A DNA stretch of 42,368 nucleotides, from positions 1 through 42,368 of the IMG/VR virus record IMGVR_UViG_3300025577_000022; one strand, given 5' to 3'. Of the stretch, positions 14,295 through 22,992 are shown piece after piece (positions within the stretch are counted from its first letter, which is position 1; every line of letters begins with the position of its first letter). The translations under genes were made by a program, and so were the position numbers. This DNA is from a virus. The notes below the pieces were generated by a model, which saw nothing but the letters and a program-made list of their open reading frames with translations, searched no databases and was not told the origin of the DNA.

Positions 14295-14492
14295 TTAACG
14301 ATTTATTTTGTCCAATACAACTCTGGCTTTTTGATGCAGACTTTCTCTCGAATTACTAAATGTTCCGTTCGTCTTTTTAGATGCTACCGCCAAGTGAATA
14401 AAATCTAATAGTAATGCATGCTCTTCCGCAAGTCTAAAACATTCTTTTTCCAATAGGGTATCACGTTGTGTTTCATTATAATTTTTTATCAT
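14295..14492 (-). CDS. Hypothetical helical protein from a leaderless transcript, 65 aa
   Basis: All-helical, mixed charge (ETQRDTLLEKECFRLAEEHALLLDFIHLA). The promoter 14492-14527 places the predicted transcription start on the A of this ATG, which supports the start choice and implies a leaderless mRNA. Family unknown. Confidence 0.65.
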   Translation of the reverse strand: MIKNYNETQRDTLLEKECFRLAEEHALLLDFIHLAVASKKTNGTFSNSRESLHQKARVVLDKINR

Positions 14493-14527
14493 GTATATAT
14501 TATATCACGTATAATAAGAAATGTAAA
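14492..14527 (-). promoter_or_regulatory. Sigma70-like promoter giving a leaderless mRNA
   Basis: TTTACA (14522-14527), 17-bp spacer, TATAAT (14499-14504). Six nt (ATATAC) separate the -10 box from ATG, so the usual start position (+7 from the box) is base 14492, the ATG itself. Confidence 0.85.
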
Positions 14528-14546
14528 TAAAATAATACAATTATTT

Positions 14547-14900
14547 TCAATAACGTCGATATGGTGATACACCACAACTTGGTCTTGTACTATTATAGAT
14601 ATGATGATTTCCTCTTACTCTATAAACATTGGGAGCGTGATAGAATCTGTGCCCAGTTGTATAAAAGGATGCTGGTCGATCGCATCTTCCATTATATCTA
14701 TTGGAACCATAATAACGATTATTATAGTAACTATTATTCTGCCCTGCATTATACGCTAATGCTCCAACAGCAACTGCTCCAACAGTAGCTACTACAGGAT
14801 CAACGGTTTGAATAGGGCGGCCATATCTATCGTATGATGTAACACAACTACATATAGTTATACAAATCAAAGGTAGTAGCGCGTATTTTATTGTTTTCAT
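14547..14900 (-). CDS. Lipoprotein-like, Tyr/Asn-rich surface protein
   Basis: 117 aa. Signal peptide MKTIKYALLPLICITICSC with a lipobox-like ICSC (Cys19), then a short hydrophobic Gly-zipper-like helix (ATVGAVAVGALAYNAG) and a low-complexity Tyr/Asn/Arg/Ser tail (YYNNRYYGSNRYNGR). Likely lipidated and located in the cell envelope. Glycine-zipper lipoproteins can alter host surface or block superinfection; inferred. Overlaps the upstream lipoprotein gene by 4 nt. Confidence 0.65.
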   Translation of the reverse strand: MKTIKYALLPLICITICSCVTSYDRYGRPIQTVDPVVATVGAVAVGALAYNAGQNNSYYNNRYYGSNRYNGRCDRPASFYTTGHRFYHAPNVYRVRGNHHIYNSTRPSCGVSPYRRY

Positions 14901-15169
14901 TTGTTTTGTACTGGTATTAATATTACTTTTTCTTTTTTAAGATTTGATACTAAAGTCGCTAATCCAAGTATGAATCCAAAGTCATACCATCCTCCATTAT
15001 TATACGGCTCATAAATTAAAATGTTATCATTAAACAAAGAGATTAACCAAGCAATAAAAACTATAAAACCTTGTAAGAATCCAATAAAGAAACCGGCAGG
15101 AGCGCTGTTATCAGATCCAGCTGAACAAGATGTAAAAAGTAGTGTTAGTATTGCTAAGTAAATTTTCAT
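14897..15169 (-). CDS. Lipoprotein-like membrane protein, 90 aa
   Basis: N-terminus MKIYLAILTLLFTSC with lipobox FTSC (Cys15), then FFIGFLQGFIVFIAWLISLF, a transmembrane helix, NGGWYDFGFILGL and a basic end. The GF(F/I)xG...SLF...YxNGGWYDFGFxxG pattern looks like a conserved small membrane family seen in phages and bacteria. Overlap of 4 nt on both sides suggests a coupled pair of envelope proteins. Confidence 0.6.
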   Translation of the reverse strand: MKIYLAILTLLFTSCSAGSDNSAPAGFFIGFLQGFIVFIAWLISLFNDNILIYEPYNNGGWYDFGFILGLATLVSNLKKEKVILIPVQNK

Positions 15170-15765
15170 AGTGTTGGTACATTCCTAGATAGATACTTAT
15201 AAAGTTCATGCGTTTTCTGAATATCATATTCCGCATTGTGAGCTTTTGATTCGTCCCAACCAACTCCAGCGCTTTCGCAAACAGTACCAAGTTGGAAATT
15301 AGGCAAAGCTCCTCGAACTCGTTGAACAAACCATGCAGCAGCTTGCATTACACAAATCGGGGGATTCCAAAAGAGAGAACCAAAGTAAGGATCATCCGCT
15401 TTTTTCCACCACTCCCTCATAAACTCAGAATCAAACTGCGCGTTATACGCAATGAAGTGCATCTTATCTTTTTTATTATATGCGTCTACGTGAGTTTTAC
15501 AAAGGTCTATAAACAGTTGACGAGCTTCCAAAGATCCAAGTTCTAATGAATTTAAATATTCAAGAGATGCTCCAGTTTTATCCAATGCGCCTTGTTCAAA
15601 AGTTTGTGTCTGAAAGGGCCTGAATGATAGAGTCATTTCATCCAAAATATGTTCACCTGTTGGGTCAGTAATAATTGTAGCCAATTGGAATATATCACAT
15701 TTATTGCGATCAAGACCTGTTGTTTCAAGATCGACAAAACATAGTTTATGGTTATATTTGCTCAT
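15166..15765 (-). CDS. DnaQ-like DEDDh 3'-5' exonuclease
   Basis: 199 aa. Exo I motif FVDLETTG (D12, E14), Exo II NAQFDSEFM around residue 110 and Exo III HNAEYD (H176, D181), the full DEDDh set. These enzymes trim DNA or RNA 3' ends with two metal ions; size fits a free-standing epsilon-like or RNase T-like exonuclease. T4 DexA is a related family member in role. It could act in nucleotide recycling, repair or RNA processing. Its ATG/stop overlap with the lipoprotein gene is operon packing. Confidence 0.85.
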   Translation of the reverse strand: MSKYNHKLCFVDLETTGLDRNKCDIFQLATIITDPTGEHILDEMTLSFRPFQTQTFEQGALDKTGASLEYLNSLELGSLEARQLFIDLCKTHVDAYNKKDKMHFIAYNAQFDSEFMREWWKKADDPYFGSLFWNPPICVMQAAAWFVQRVRGALPNFQLGTVCESAGVGWDESKAHNAEYDIQKTHELYKYLSRNVPTL

Positions 15766-15805
15766 TTAATTTTTAAGATTCATCATATAAAGGGCGATTG
15801 AGATA

Positions 15806-16312
15806 TTACACAGGAGCTAGTATATAATCCTTACCGTCAATATTAATGATATTTTTGCTTGGTATTGATGGCTGAGGAGCTTCTTCTTCAAATTCAATAA
15901 CAAGATCAAGTAATTCCTCTTTACTGTCAGCAAAGGTTTCTTCAGATGGTTTTACAAGATCTGAAAATTCATCTGGCATATAGGCCGCGAAAAAATCATT
16001 CATTGATTCAATTTTAATAATATCGCCCTGTTCATATCGAACCCATTCATCAAATTCATTTGCTCTATACTCAAGAATTTTTACAGGCTCTTCTGCTTCA
16101 TTAATAAAAGGTTGCCATTGGCCTGTCCTAGTATACCACAACTGCCCTGAATTAGGACGAGTTAAAACTGGTGCTTCTTCAATAAATTCAGAGTGTGAAT
16201 TATTATTATGTAAACGACCAGTTAGTCTAAAGCTAATGTAAATTAGCGCCATTGCACCTACTACCAAAAATGATAGGAGTGTTTCCATTGTCATATAGTT
16301 TTGTATATTCAT
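15806..16312 (-). CDS. Membrane-anchored acidic protein, 168 aa
   Basis: One N-terminal transmembrane helix (~residues 11-28, LLSFLVVGAMALIYISF) and a long acidic soluble domain with WYTRTGQWQPF, FDEWVRYEQGDIIKIESM and an acidic linker. The C-terminus INIDGKDYILAPV is a compact beta-type end. Transcribed from the promoter at 16371-16406 with a 59-nt leader. No family recognised. Confidence 0.62.
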   Translation of the reverse strand: MNIQNYMTMETLLSFLVVGAMALIYISFRLTGRLHNNNSHSEFIEEAPVLTRPNSGQLWYTRTGQWQPFINEAEEPVKILEYRANEFDEWVRYEQGDIIKIESMNDFFAAYMPDEFSDLVKPSEETFADSKEELLDLVIEFEEEAPQPSIPSKNIINIDGKDYILAPV

Positions 16313-16370
16313 ATTTAATCAATTTGTGTTTAGATACTGTAAAGAAAAATGTATTCCTTTTCCAACCATC

Positions 16371-16406
16371 TGTATCTATTCTATCACAAAAAAGGCTATT
16401 TGTAAA
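16371..16406 (-). promoter_or_regulatory. Sigma70-like promoter
   Basis: TTTACA (16401-16406), 17-bp spacer, TAGAAT (16378-16383), one mismatch in the -10 box. Start about 16371; leader 59 nt. Confidence 0.75.
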
Positions 16407-16427
16407 TAAAAAAATGAATATATTTTA

Positions 16428-16583
16428 CTATGAACTTGCGGCCCATATTAAGCCAATATTGGCGGTTCCATAACTCATCCATATTAAAGCCCATGGATAA
16501 TCGCCTTTTAGTATGTAAGATATTCCTACTATTACATACCCAAGCATACACATTCCAACAATACAATTTTCAAGATTAAGCAT
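16428..16583 (-). CDS. 51-aa two-helix membrane peptide
   Basis: MLNLENCIVGMCMLGYVIVG... with a second hydrophobic part WALIWMSYGTANIGLIWA. The start overlaps the end of the dNMP kinase gene by 8 nt. Small hydrophobic hairpin; nothing more can be said. Confidence 0.52.
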   Translation of the reverse strand: MLNLENCIVGMCMLGYVIVGISYILKGDYPWALIWMSYGTANIGLIWAASS

Positions 16584-17175
16584 CAGATTCTTCTCCTTCT
16601 ATATATGATAATATTTCAGGAAATACGTTTCTTAAAATAAACCTTTCTCTATATGCAGGATCTTTAATAGTTTGCCAAGTTGTATTAATATCGGCTTCTG
16701 CTTTTAACCACTTGTTGTTTTCCCTTTCATAATCATTGCAAGGCTGAACAATATTAGGCAGCCCATCAAAGCCAACTCCGCTAATAGCACGATCCAAAAA
16801 TAACGATAAACCATCATTATTCTTTAACCATTCAAACTCATTTTGATATCTTACATCAGTAATAATATAAACAATATCTTCGTTTGATAACTTATCGCTA
16901 ACTTTATTAATCCAATGCGAATCGTCGATGACTCTTCTAAAGTCAGTTCCCCACCAAACTAAGAATGGGCGAATTAATTTCTTTTCTTCTTTATCAGTTG
17001 TAAAGGCACTAATGCCTAGAGATGATTTAAGAAACTCGTCGGTTTCATATTTTAATTCATCAGCAAAAGCGAAGCGTTTTGCTTTAATGTTGCGCTCTTT
17101 TAGAAGTTCTATTAGAGCGTTACAAAAAGAATCTTTACCAACAGTAGCGTTACCTGAGATACCAATTATTTTCAT
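16576..17175 (-). CDS. 1: dNMP kinase (T4 gp1-like)
   Basis: 199 aa. The Walker A loop GNATVGKDS (residues 8-16) opens a P-loop kinase; WWGTDFRRVIDDSHWINKV matches the gp1-type LGTD...WVK segment and IVYIITDVRYQNEFEWL matches the D-x-R-x-x-x-E strand-helix typical of deoxynucleoside monophosphate kinases. Such enzymes phosphorylate dNMPs released from host DNA towards dNTPs. The predicted transcript start is within one base of the ATG, so the start is well supported and the mRNA nearly leaderless. Confidence 0.83.
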   Translation of the reverse strand: MKIIGISGNATVGKDSFCNALIELLKERNIKAKRFAFADELKYETDEFLKSSLGISAFTTDKEEKKLIRPFLVWWGTDFRRVIDDSHWINKVSDKLSNEDIVYIITDVRYQNEFEWLKNNDGLSLFLDRAISGVGFDGLPNIVQPCNDYERENNKWLKAEADINTTWQTIKDPAYRERFILRNVFPEILSYIEGEESDA

Positions 17176-17211
17176 TAGATTTATTATACCACAAATTTGG
17201 TATAAAGTAAA
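17175..17211 (-). promoter_or_regulatory. Sigma70-like promoter of the dNMP kinase gene
   Basis: TTTACT (17206-17211), 17-bp spacer, TATAAT (17183-17188). Seven nt separate the -10 box from the ATG, so the leader is 0-1 nt. Confidence 0.8.
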
Positions 17212-17229
17212 TCAAAAAATAACTAATAT

Positions 17230-17460
17230 TTAATCCTTTTTCAGGATATTAATAGTACCTACTAAAGATGCTCCTGCTGTAATAATAGCTTCTGCTTGGT
17301 CTGGAGCAAGGCGCCACCCTAATAAAGTAGCAACAGTAATAAGACCACGCCATGTACTTTCTTGTTTTAGCCTTACCATAACGTCATCATTAAAAAAACT
17401 ATGCTTACATACAACAACAGTTGTTGGCTCTTTTATTTCTTCTTTTGTTTCTTCACTCAT
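17230..17460 (-). CDS. Holin-like / small membrane protein, 76 aa
   Basis: Start set at 17460 (MSEETKEEIKEP) because it follows a strong Shine-Dalgarno, GGAGGATAAAAATATG, rare in this window. The C-terminal half WRGLITVATLLGWRLAPDQAEAIITAGASLVGTINIL resembles the membrane part of certain phage holins (a W-x-G-LITxxxGxLxxxQAxAI pattern). No strong match, so the call is tentative. A virion or membrane protein of other type is possible. Confidence 0.5.
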   Translation of the reverse strand: MSEETKEEIKEPTTVVVCKHSFFNDDVMVRLKQESTWRGLITVATLLGWRLAPDQAEAIITAGASLVGTINILKKD

Positions 17461-17512
17461 ATTTTTATCCTCCAAATTCGTGTCCAGCAACACGTTTCAT
17501 TTGTTTTTTAAA

Positions 17513-17611
17513 CTAAGCTTTTTGCTTATCTTGAGTAGATTTAGCAAGGCCTTTACCATAAGCCTTGCTTAATTTATTTTCAATAATATATTCTTTAAAC
17601 GATAAAATCAT
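17513..17611 (-). CDS. 32-aa peptide resembling a capsid-targeting sequence
   Basis: MILSFKEYIIENKLSKAYGK... The N-terminus resembles the T4 internal-protein capsid targeting sequence MKTYQEFIAEA, with an I-I-E site where a gp21-type protease could cut. The rest is Lys-rich. It overlaps the upstream gene by ATGA. It could be an internal capsid peptide or a decayed internal protein. Confidence 0.5.
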   Translation of the reverse strand: MILSFKEYIIENKLSKAYGKGLAKSTQDKQKA

Positions 17612-19038
17612 TTATCATTTTTTTGATTTAAAATCTTATTAGCAGCATTAACCAAAGAATCATTACGATATTTTATATGCGGCACGTTTTCATTTACAAT
17701 GATGTCTTCCATTAGAGAAAGCAATGAAAGAACATATCGACCTCCGCTCTTACGTTGATTAAACTTGAGTTTAGTTTCAGGAGTATCCTTTGCTTTTACT
17801 GTAATATAATCTTTACCCATTTTCTTAATTACTCCAAAGTTAGTTTTATCACCAACCTTCATACTTAGAGCAAGTTTAGTAATACGAGCAACTTCAGCAT
17901 TCTCTTCAAGCTCAACGCTCTCAACAATCTTTCCTTTAGTTAAATCAAGTATAGTGGCCGTTCCCATTTCTTCTGGGTTCTTTTTATATTCAGCGCTGAG
18001 TTTTTTAGCTTTATCAAGAGTTGGAGCCGTATGATAAACTTGTCCTTTATTATTAAATACAAAGAACTTATTTTTTGTTTTAGTTCCTTTAGCGACAGCA
18101 ACAAACTTATCAATTGATAAATCCAATTCTACAAGATCAACGCTCTCAATCATTTTAGTATCTGCTTCAAGATCATCAAAAATTTCACCGGCCATACGAA
18201 GATGCTTATACATTTCATCGTACTTTTTATTAAGTTCTCCATCTGAAGCATCGTCAAGTTCTTTATTTAAACGACCTCCAAGTTTAAAATGACCCATGAT
18301 ATCATTAAAAAGTTTAGTTCCTTTTTTAAAGTTAGCAGTCTTTATATGACGTAAGCCTTCATTCAATTCAGCGTCTTCGCCAACTTCAACCTCTTCATTC
18401 CTCTTAAAATCTTTATATGCTTTTTCTGCTTTAACATAAGCTTCTTTACGAAGTTTATCAATAAATTTTTGAACTTCTTTTAATTGTGCTGGATCAAGAT
18501 TAAGTTTTTCTCTTTTAGCAAGAGGTATAAAATCTTTCATGACAGAATCAAGATAACCATATGCAAATGGATAATTGATTTTACTTGCTTCTGATATATC
18601 TGTATCTTCATTAAGCTTTATACTCTTGATGTCTTTACTAAGTTGTGTCATTTGATCAGCAGTCAAGTGAACATAGTTATCTCTCACACTTCTTTTTCCA
18701 AGAGTTCCTGCACCGATTTGAAAGGCCGTGTTTCTGCCCTTTAAAGGAGAATCAAATCCCATATTCCATCGAGTAATAACAACACCCTTTTTATTATAAA
18801 CCTCGGTTGATTCGTTTAAAGTTTCTTCTGGTATATAGTCAGACTCTTCTTTTACAAGTTCTAAATCTTTTTCCTTTGCACCTGCAGCTCCAAGACGATA
18901 CTTTACATTTTTTCTATTAACTGGTGTAATATTATAAACGCCATTTCCTGTCATCGCAATCACCGTATGATCTTCTCCTTTGTGCGGCCCCGCCAATGCT
19001 TTTACAATTGACCCTACTTTAATTTTTCCGTTTTTCAT
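17608..19038 (-). CDS. Polyprotein-like virion protein with repeated L/I-x-E sites
   Basis: 476 aa from the ATG at 19038 (MKNGKIKVGSIVKALAGPHKG), 1 nt after the upstream stop. An N-terminal KOW-like beta segment (VGSIVKALAGPHKGEDHTVIAMTG) is followed by modules separated by sites matching the T4 prohead-protease rule (L/I)-x-E|(A/S/G): LNE|S at 76, ISE|A at 150, LNE|G at 227, IVE|S at 373, plus weaker LNE|D at 144 and MIE|S at 299. Modules are Lys/Glu-rich helices and small beta domains. I infer an internal capsid or head-scaffold-associated protein processed by a gp21-like protease. No known family name is claimed. Confidence 0.65.
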   Translation of the reverse strand: MKNGKIKVGSIVKALAGPHKGEDHTVIAMTGNGVYNITPVNRKNVKYRLGAAGAKEKDLELVKEESDYIPEETLNESTEVYNKKGVVITRWNMGFDSPLKGRNTAFQIGAGTLGKRSVRDNYVHLTADQMTQLSKDIKSIKLNEDTDISEASKINYPFAYGYLDSVMKDFIPLAKREKLNLDPAQLKEVQKFIDKLRKEAYVKAEKAYKDFKRNEEVEVGEDAELNEGLRHIKTANFKKGTKLFNDIMGHFKLGGRLNKELDDASDGELNKKYDEMYKHLRMAGEIFDDLEADTKMIESVDLVELDLSIDKFVAVAKGTKTKNKFFVFNNKGQVYHTAPTLDKAKKLSAEYKKNPEEMGTATILDLTKGKIVESVELEENAEVARITKLALSMKVGDKTNFGVIKKMGKDYITVKAKDTPETKLKFNQRKSGGRYVLSLLSLMEDIIVNENVPHIKYRNDSLVNAANKILNQKNDK

Positions 19039-19039
19039 A

Positions 19040-19492
19040 TTAGTTTCCTTGTCTTTTTGATAATTCTTTAGCAGCAAGTTTTAATGCCTGAGCGGATTTA
19101 AAGAATGCGGTTGCAAACTCTTTACCAGATTGATCTGCGATTTCCTTTGCGGTCTCTTCTTGATACTTTGCAAGAGTTGAAAGTAGATCTTCAATTACTT
19201 CAGCATCAGAAATACCGATATATTGATCCATTATACGTTGAACCGTTTTGGTTTTTGCTTTAACGCGCACTTGTTCTTGAATATCTTCTCTTTGAGTTTT
19301 TTGTTTTGCCAATCCTTTTAAAATTTCAGCAGCAATCTTTTTTGCTTCGGGATTTGTATTAGACTCCTTTGGAACTACACTAATAATATTACCAGTCTTT
19401 TGATCAACTTCAATATCATAAAAATCGTTCTCTTCAGATCCTAATGTTTTTTCAAATAGCATTTTAGCTGCCGCGTTAATTAAATGTTTCAT
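19040..19492 (-). CDS. Putative virion-associated protein, 150 aa
   Basis: MKHLINAAAKMLFEKTLGSEENDFYDIEVDQKTGNIISVV, then helical Lys/Ala/Gln-rich sequence (KIAAEILKGLAKQKTQREDIQEQ; LAKYQEETAKEIADQSGKEF). The N-terminal amphipathic helix is like the start of other internal head proteins. Coupled to the polyprotein-like gene, so a shared virion role is inferred. Confidence 0.55.
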   Translation of the reverse strand: MKHLINAAAKMLFEKTLGSEENDFYDIEVDQKTGNIISVVPKESNTNPEAKKIAAEILKGLAKQKTQREDIQEQVRVKAKTKTVQRIMDQYIGISDAEVIEDLLSTLAKYQEETAKEIADQSGKEFATAFFKSAQALKLAAKELSKRQGN

Positions 19493-19511
19493 ATACTCAT
19501 TTATTTATTTA

Positions 19512-19958
19512 TTAAACCCAATAAGAGTCATCTTTATAATCTGCAGGAATAGGAGACATAGCTTCAATCTCATCAGACTTAGTACGAATACCTTGAATTG
19601 TTGTCCATACTGCTTCCATCTCTGCTCTATCAGATTCTTGTTCAGTAGTAAGTGTTCCCCCGCTTTGAATAATCTTAGTGTAAGTTAAATCGGTTGCGAT
19701 ATGGTTCCGCTGTTTCCATTCTGGGCAGATGGCTACTATTCTACGACCCGCTTCACTCTTAACTGCACTTGGATCTATTGGATCATCTGGCGCTGGTGTG
19801 CCATCTACGTTATAGTTGTCGGCATACGTGCCATCGTCTTTACGAACGCATAGCGACCAGTCATTTTGGATGAGTTCTGGGCGAGAATCATCAACTGCGA
19901 ATCTTTCTCCTTGAGGATCTATGTATATTTTGGGAATCATGGTTACGGTAGTTTTCAT
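19512..19958 (-). CDS. Putative tail-fibre assembly/associated protein, 148 aa
   Basis: N-terminal beta part (KIYIDPQGERFAVDDSRPELIQNDWSLCVRKDDG) and a C-terminal helical pair with ETAM-like spacing (LTTEQESDRAEMEAVWTTIQGIRTKSDEIEAMSPIPADY). The C-terminal IRTKSDxIExMxPIPxDYxxDxYW layout resembles tail-fibre assembly chaperones. It sits directly downstream of the tail spike, as chaperones usually do. Identity is inferred from context and shape. Confidence 0.6.
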   Translation of the reverse strand: MKTTVTMIPKIYIDPQGERFAVDDSRPELIQNDWSLCVRKDDGTYADNYNVDGTPAPDDPIDPSAVKSEAGRRIVAICPEWKQRNHIATDLTYTKIIQSGGTLTTEQESDRAEMEAVWTTIQGIRTKSDEIEAMSPIPADYKDDSYWV

Positions 19959-19965
19959 TATGTTT

Positions 19966-21840
19966 CTATCTTAGTTCGTGCCAAGTCCCTAAAGTGCCAA
20001 ATATTATATTCGCAGCTTCGCTCCTGTAGTAGACCAGTGCAGGAGTGGTAGGTATTACAGCTTGAACGCTAATGATTTCGCTAATTGATGAAGCCACTGA
20101 ATTGTCTATTATCAGCCCATCAAAGCGTAGATCTAAAGCGCCAAATTGTGCGCTCGCAGTGCCTCTGATGGCTGCTACAATGGTTCGCCCAGTAAAGTTA
20201 TTATAATTGGTAAAGGGACTGCGAGCAGAAAGAACATCCACCCACCCCTGCCCGTATCCTAGTGGAGCGTTTCTAGCCTTACAGGCTAGTGTTACTGTGA
20301 CACCACTGACATTAGGCTGCTCTTCAAGAGTCTTGTTTGCAGCAGTCCATGTCTTGTTAGCGTGAGCGTCATTAACTTCGACAAGAGCGCCACTGACAAT
20401 GTTGGTTACGGTAAACGCCTTGTCGTTATTGCCAGAGGTTGATCCCGTCACCTCAATGACATCACCGACAGCCAGTCCTTCTAGTAGACCGACACCATTT
20501 AGTGCTATCGTGTTGGTTGAGTTGGTAAAGGTTGCTGTGCCTGTGACTGATGGTTCTACAAACTTACCATTGCTAATTATATTACCAGCACCGAACTTAG
20601 CATCATACCAAGCGGTTGAACCGTCCTCTTTTAAGTTTCCTGCCCACTGTATTTCTAGGTCGAGGTCATCGACATAAGATCCACTACCAGTTGTCTGGAA
20701 GTCTATGATGTCAGTATAAGAAGTGGCGAACTTATTATTTGCTACAATAGTCTCAAGTTTTTCTCCTACTGTTCCCGTGGTCATACGTATAGCACCACCA
20801 GAAAGACTTGAGTCATAAGCAACGAAGTTATTACCTATTATTGAATGATTATGGGTGAACAGGGACGCTATACAGCCAGAAAATATATTGTTTGTGATTG
20901 AGGAAGTAGCAGACGCGGTTATGTTTACTCCTAATCTCGGAGCCCCGCTGCCATTAATTGGCGTACCGTATTGGTTAGCATTAAACATGCAATTTGAAAT
21001 CAAACAAGTTTTACTATTTGTTTCTACGCAAGTTGCACAGCTACGGAAGAGACATGACTCAACTCGGGATCTTGCAATTTGAATTTTAACTGCGACGCCT
21101 GCCCAATATAAATCATCACCGATTGCAGTAGTATTCACCAAATCCCATTTCTGAAAAGTGCAGTCCTTGACAATCTGACCAGCTCCGTTCCCAATGTATA
21201 TGCCAATATCGTTATAGTGAGAAAAGTTAACGTTGTCGTAAGTAGCACCCATTGCCAATGATAAAATTAAGTCGTTAAGGTTAGCCGTAGCTGTTGCCTC
21301 ATCTCCGTCAGTTCCTCCATCAATATTGATGTTTCTGACTGTCACATGATCTGCGTTTGCATTGCAATACAACATATAGGTTGCCCCGGCTCCCGGAGTG
21401 GTATCGCCAGCCATTGCCGTTGTAGCTATTAGCGTTCCGTTCTGGAAGATGATTGGTCTGCTTATTAACAATGTGTCAGTTATACGATACAAACCACCAG
21501 CAAGGTCGACTACAGCGCATGCGCGGCGAGTGACGATAGTACCGGCTGTAGGACCAGGAAGTAGTAATTCAGCGGCGTCAATAGCGTCCTGTATTGCAGC
21601 ACGATCATCCGCAACACCGTCACCCACAGTACCGTAATCTGTTACGCTAAAAGTCTCACGTAGCTTGGTTTCTACGTCCCTGTCTACCGCTCCCGTGCCT
21701 GCTGCTGTGTAAGCCACTGATTTCGCCAGAGAACTAGTAAGGCCTTCCCATGCTTTACCGTTCCATTTCCATGTTCTGGAACTTGCGGGATCTGTATATA
21801 TTTCCCCAATAGTTGTTGGGGGTGGAAAATTAATAGCCAT
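19966..21840 (-). CDS. Tail spike with pectate-lyase-like beta-helix
   Basis: 624 aa. The N-terminus NFPPPTTIGEIYTDPASSRTWKWNGKAWEGL is the short virion-anchor peptide common on marine fibre proteins. SVTDYGTVGDGVADDRAAIQDAID opens the Pectate_lyase_3-type right-handed beta-helix, followed by turn-rich strands (VIFQNG, DHVTVRNINIDGG, CTFQKWDLVN, SNCMFNANQYG). The distal part (residues ~440-624) is Thr/Val-rich and may be the receptor-binding cap. Function: host surface polysaccharide binding or depolymerisation. A late motif TATAAATA lies 9 nt before the ATG. GC content is higher than neighbours. Confidence 0.85.
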   Translation of the reverse strand: MAINFPPPTTIGEIYTDPASSRTWKWNGKAWEGLTSSLAKSVAYTAAGTGAVDRDVETKLRETFSVTDYGTVGDGVADDRAAIQDAIDAAELLLPGPTAGTIVTRRACAVVDLAGGLYRITDTLLISRPIIFQNGTLIATTAMAGDTTPGAGATYMLYCNANADHVTVRNINIDGGTDGDEATATANLNDLILSLAMGATYDNVNFSHYNDIGIYIGNGAGQIVKDCTFQKWDLVNTTAIGDDLYWAGVAVKIQIARSRVESCLFRSCATCVETNSKTCLISNCMFNANQYGTPINGSGAPRLGVNITASATSSITNNIFSGCIASLFTHNHSIIGNNFVAYDSSLSGGAIRMTTGTVGEKLETIVANNKFATSYTDIIDFQTTGSGSYVDDLDLEIQWAGNLKEDGSTAWYDAKFGAGNIISNGKFVEPSVTGTATFTNSTNTIALNGVGLLEGLAVGDVIEVTGSTSGNNDKAFTVTNIVSGALVEVNDAHANKTWTAANKTLEEQPNVSGVTVTLACKARNAPLGYGQGWVDVLSARSPFTNYNNFTGRTIVAAIRGTASAQFGALDLRFDGLIIDNSVASSISEIISVQAVIPTTPALVYYRSEAANIIFGTLGTWHELR

Positions 21841-21849
21841 ATTAATAGT

Positions 21850-21857
21850 TATTTATA
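21850..21857 (-). promoter_or_regulatory. T4-type late promoter motif of tail spike
   Basis: TATAAATA on the minus strand, 9 nt before the tail-spike ATG, so the late transcript leader would be only a few nt. Confidence 0.7.
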
Positions 21858-21861
21858 AAAT

Positions 21862-22992
21862 TTAATTGTCAACACCTTCGCCATCTCGCAGACGAGTGAC
21901 ATAAGGAAATCTTGGAATTCCATCTGGAGTTAAGTTAAAATAAGTACAAGTCGCATATGATCCAATATAAGTTTCCTTTTCAACTAGCAGGTTTTTTAGA
22001 AACTCATGATTACCTTTAATGTTTGAATGAAATTGAGTTCCATCACTTTTCTCAAGAACCATAAATCCTGCCATATTTGTTTTATTGCCTTTGCCTTCTT
22101 CAATAGAAACAATCTTATATTCTGAATCAGTAAAGTCTTTGCGCTTTAAAAGAGAGTTACTTCGCTTACGATCATATTTTGAATTAAGGCGAACCATGCC
22201 TCCTTCATATCCAAGTTCAATAAAGTCTTTGTAATTGTTATTAAGGTCTTCTTCAGAATCGTGATAATAAGTTGGAACTAATATAATACCACTTAGTTTA
22301 TATTCATTACTAAGATTTACCATTTCTTTAAACCTATCAGAAAAGATAGTATCTTCTTCACAAAATCCGTCAACTGGAATAATATCATACCACCAGAACT
22401 GAAGTTTATCAGCAGAATCTTTTAGATCTTGTTCAGTTGGTTTTGTCTTTTTAGCTAATGAACTGATTGTATTAAAGTCTTCTTTATACTCATGATTATA
22501 TAGTTCGCCATCCAATACAAGATTTGGGTAAACTTTAAATATTGGTTCTAATGATTTTAAAATATGTGGAATAGTAACCCATGGTTTTCCATTACGAGAC
22601 TTTGCTCCATCCTTTGTAATAATAGCTCTCATACCATCGAGTTTTGGTTGAGTATAAACTGGATATTCAATTTTATCTTTTCGATCTTCCCACTTCTTTG
22701 CTAGCATTGCTTTAATAAAAAGAGTACTAACATCAACAGATTTTAAATCTGGAGTATAACCGCCATCAACTTTCTTTTTCCATTTAGCTTCTGCTTGGAA
22801 TTTAGATTGTTCAAGTAAGCCTCTCTCATTTGATCTACCAACATTCATTGCAGTTACAGAATACCATTTTGATGTTGTAATCTTACCGCCAATTTGACCA
22901 GAATGAGTTCGGAATTTTCCTTCTTCATATTCAACAGTCCATTCGCGAAGAGCTCCAGTTGTTGCTCTGGAATATAATGTATCTAACTTCAT
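21862..22992 (-). CDS. ATP-dependent DNA ligase with N-terminal WGR-like domain
   Basis: 376 aa. Residues 1-80 resemble a WGR-like domain (LYSRATTGALREWTVEYEEGKFRTHSGQIGGKITTSKW). The nucleotidyltransferase core has motif I TQPKLDGMR (adenylated K117), motif III-like LDGELYNHEYKEDFNTISSLAK, motif IV EGGMVRL and motif V LLKRKDFTDSEYKIV; an OB-type C-terminus follows. It seals nicks in replication and repair. The promoter places the start on the ATG itself, implying a leaderless message. Confidence 0.9.
   Translation of the reverse strand: MKLDTLYSRATTGALREWTVEYEEGKFRTHSGQIGGKITTSKWYSVTAMNVGRSNERGLLEQSKFQAEAKWKKKVDGGYTPDLKSVDVSTLFIKAMLAKKWEDRKDKIEYPVYTQPKLDGMRAIITKDGAKSRNGKPWVTIPHILKSLEPIFKVYPNLVLDGELYNHEYKEDFNTISSLAKKTKPTEQDLKDSADKLQFWWYDIIPVDGFCEEDTIFSDRFKEMVNLSNEYKLSGIILVPTYYHDSEEDLNNNYKDFIELGYEGGMVRLNSKYDRKRSNSLLKRKDFTDSEYKIVSIEEGKGNKTNMAGFMVLEKSDGTQFHSNIKGNHEFLKNLLVEKETYIGSYATCTYFNLTPDGIPRFPYVTRLRDGEGVDN

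Noticed and set aside
20399-21637. Plus-strand ORFs opposite the tail spike
   Set aside because: They are antisense shadows of a GC-richer gene with biased codons; no start signals or family features.
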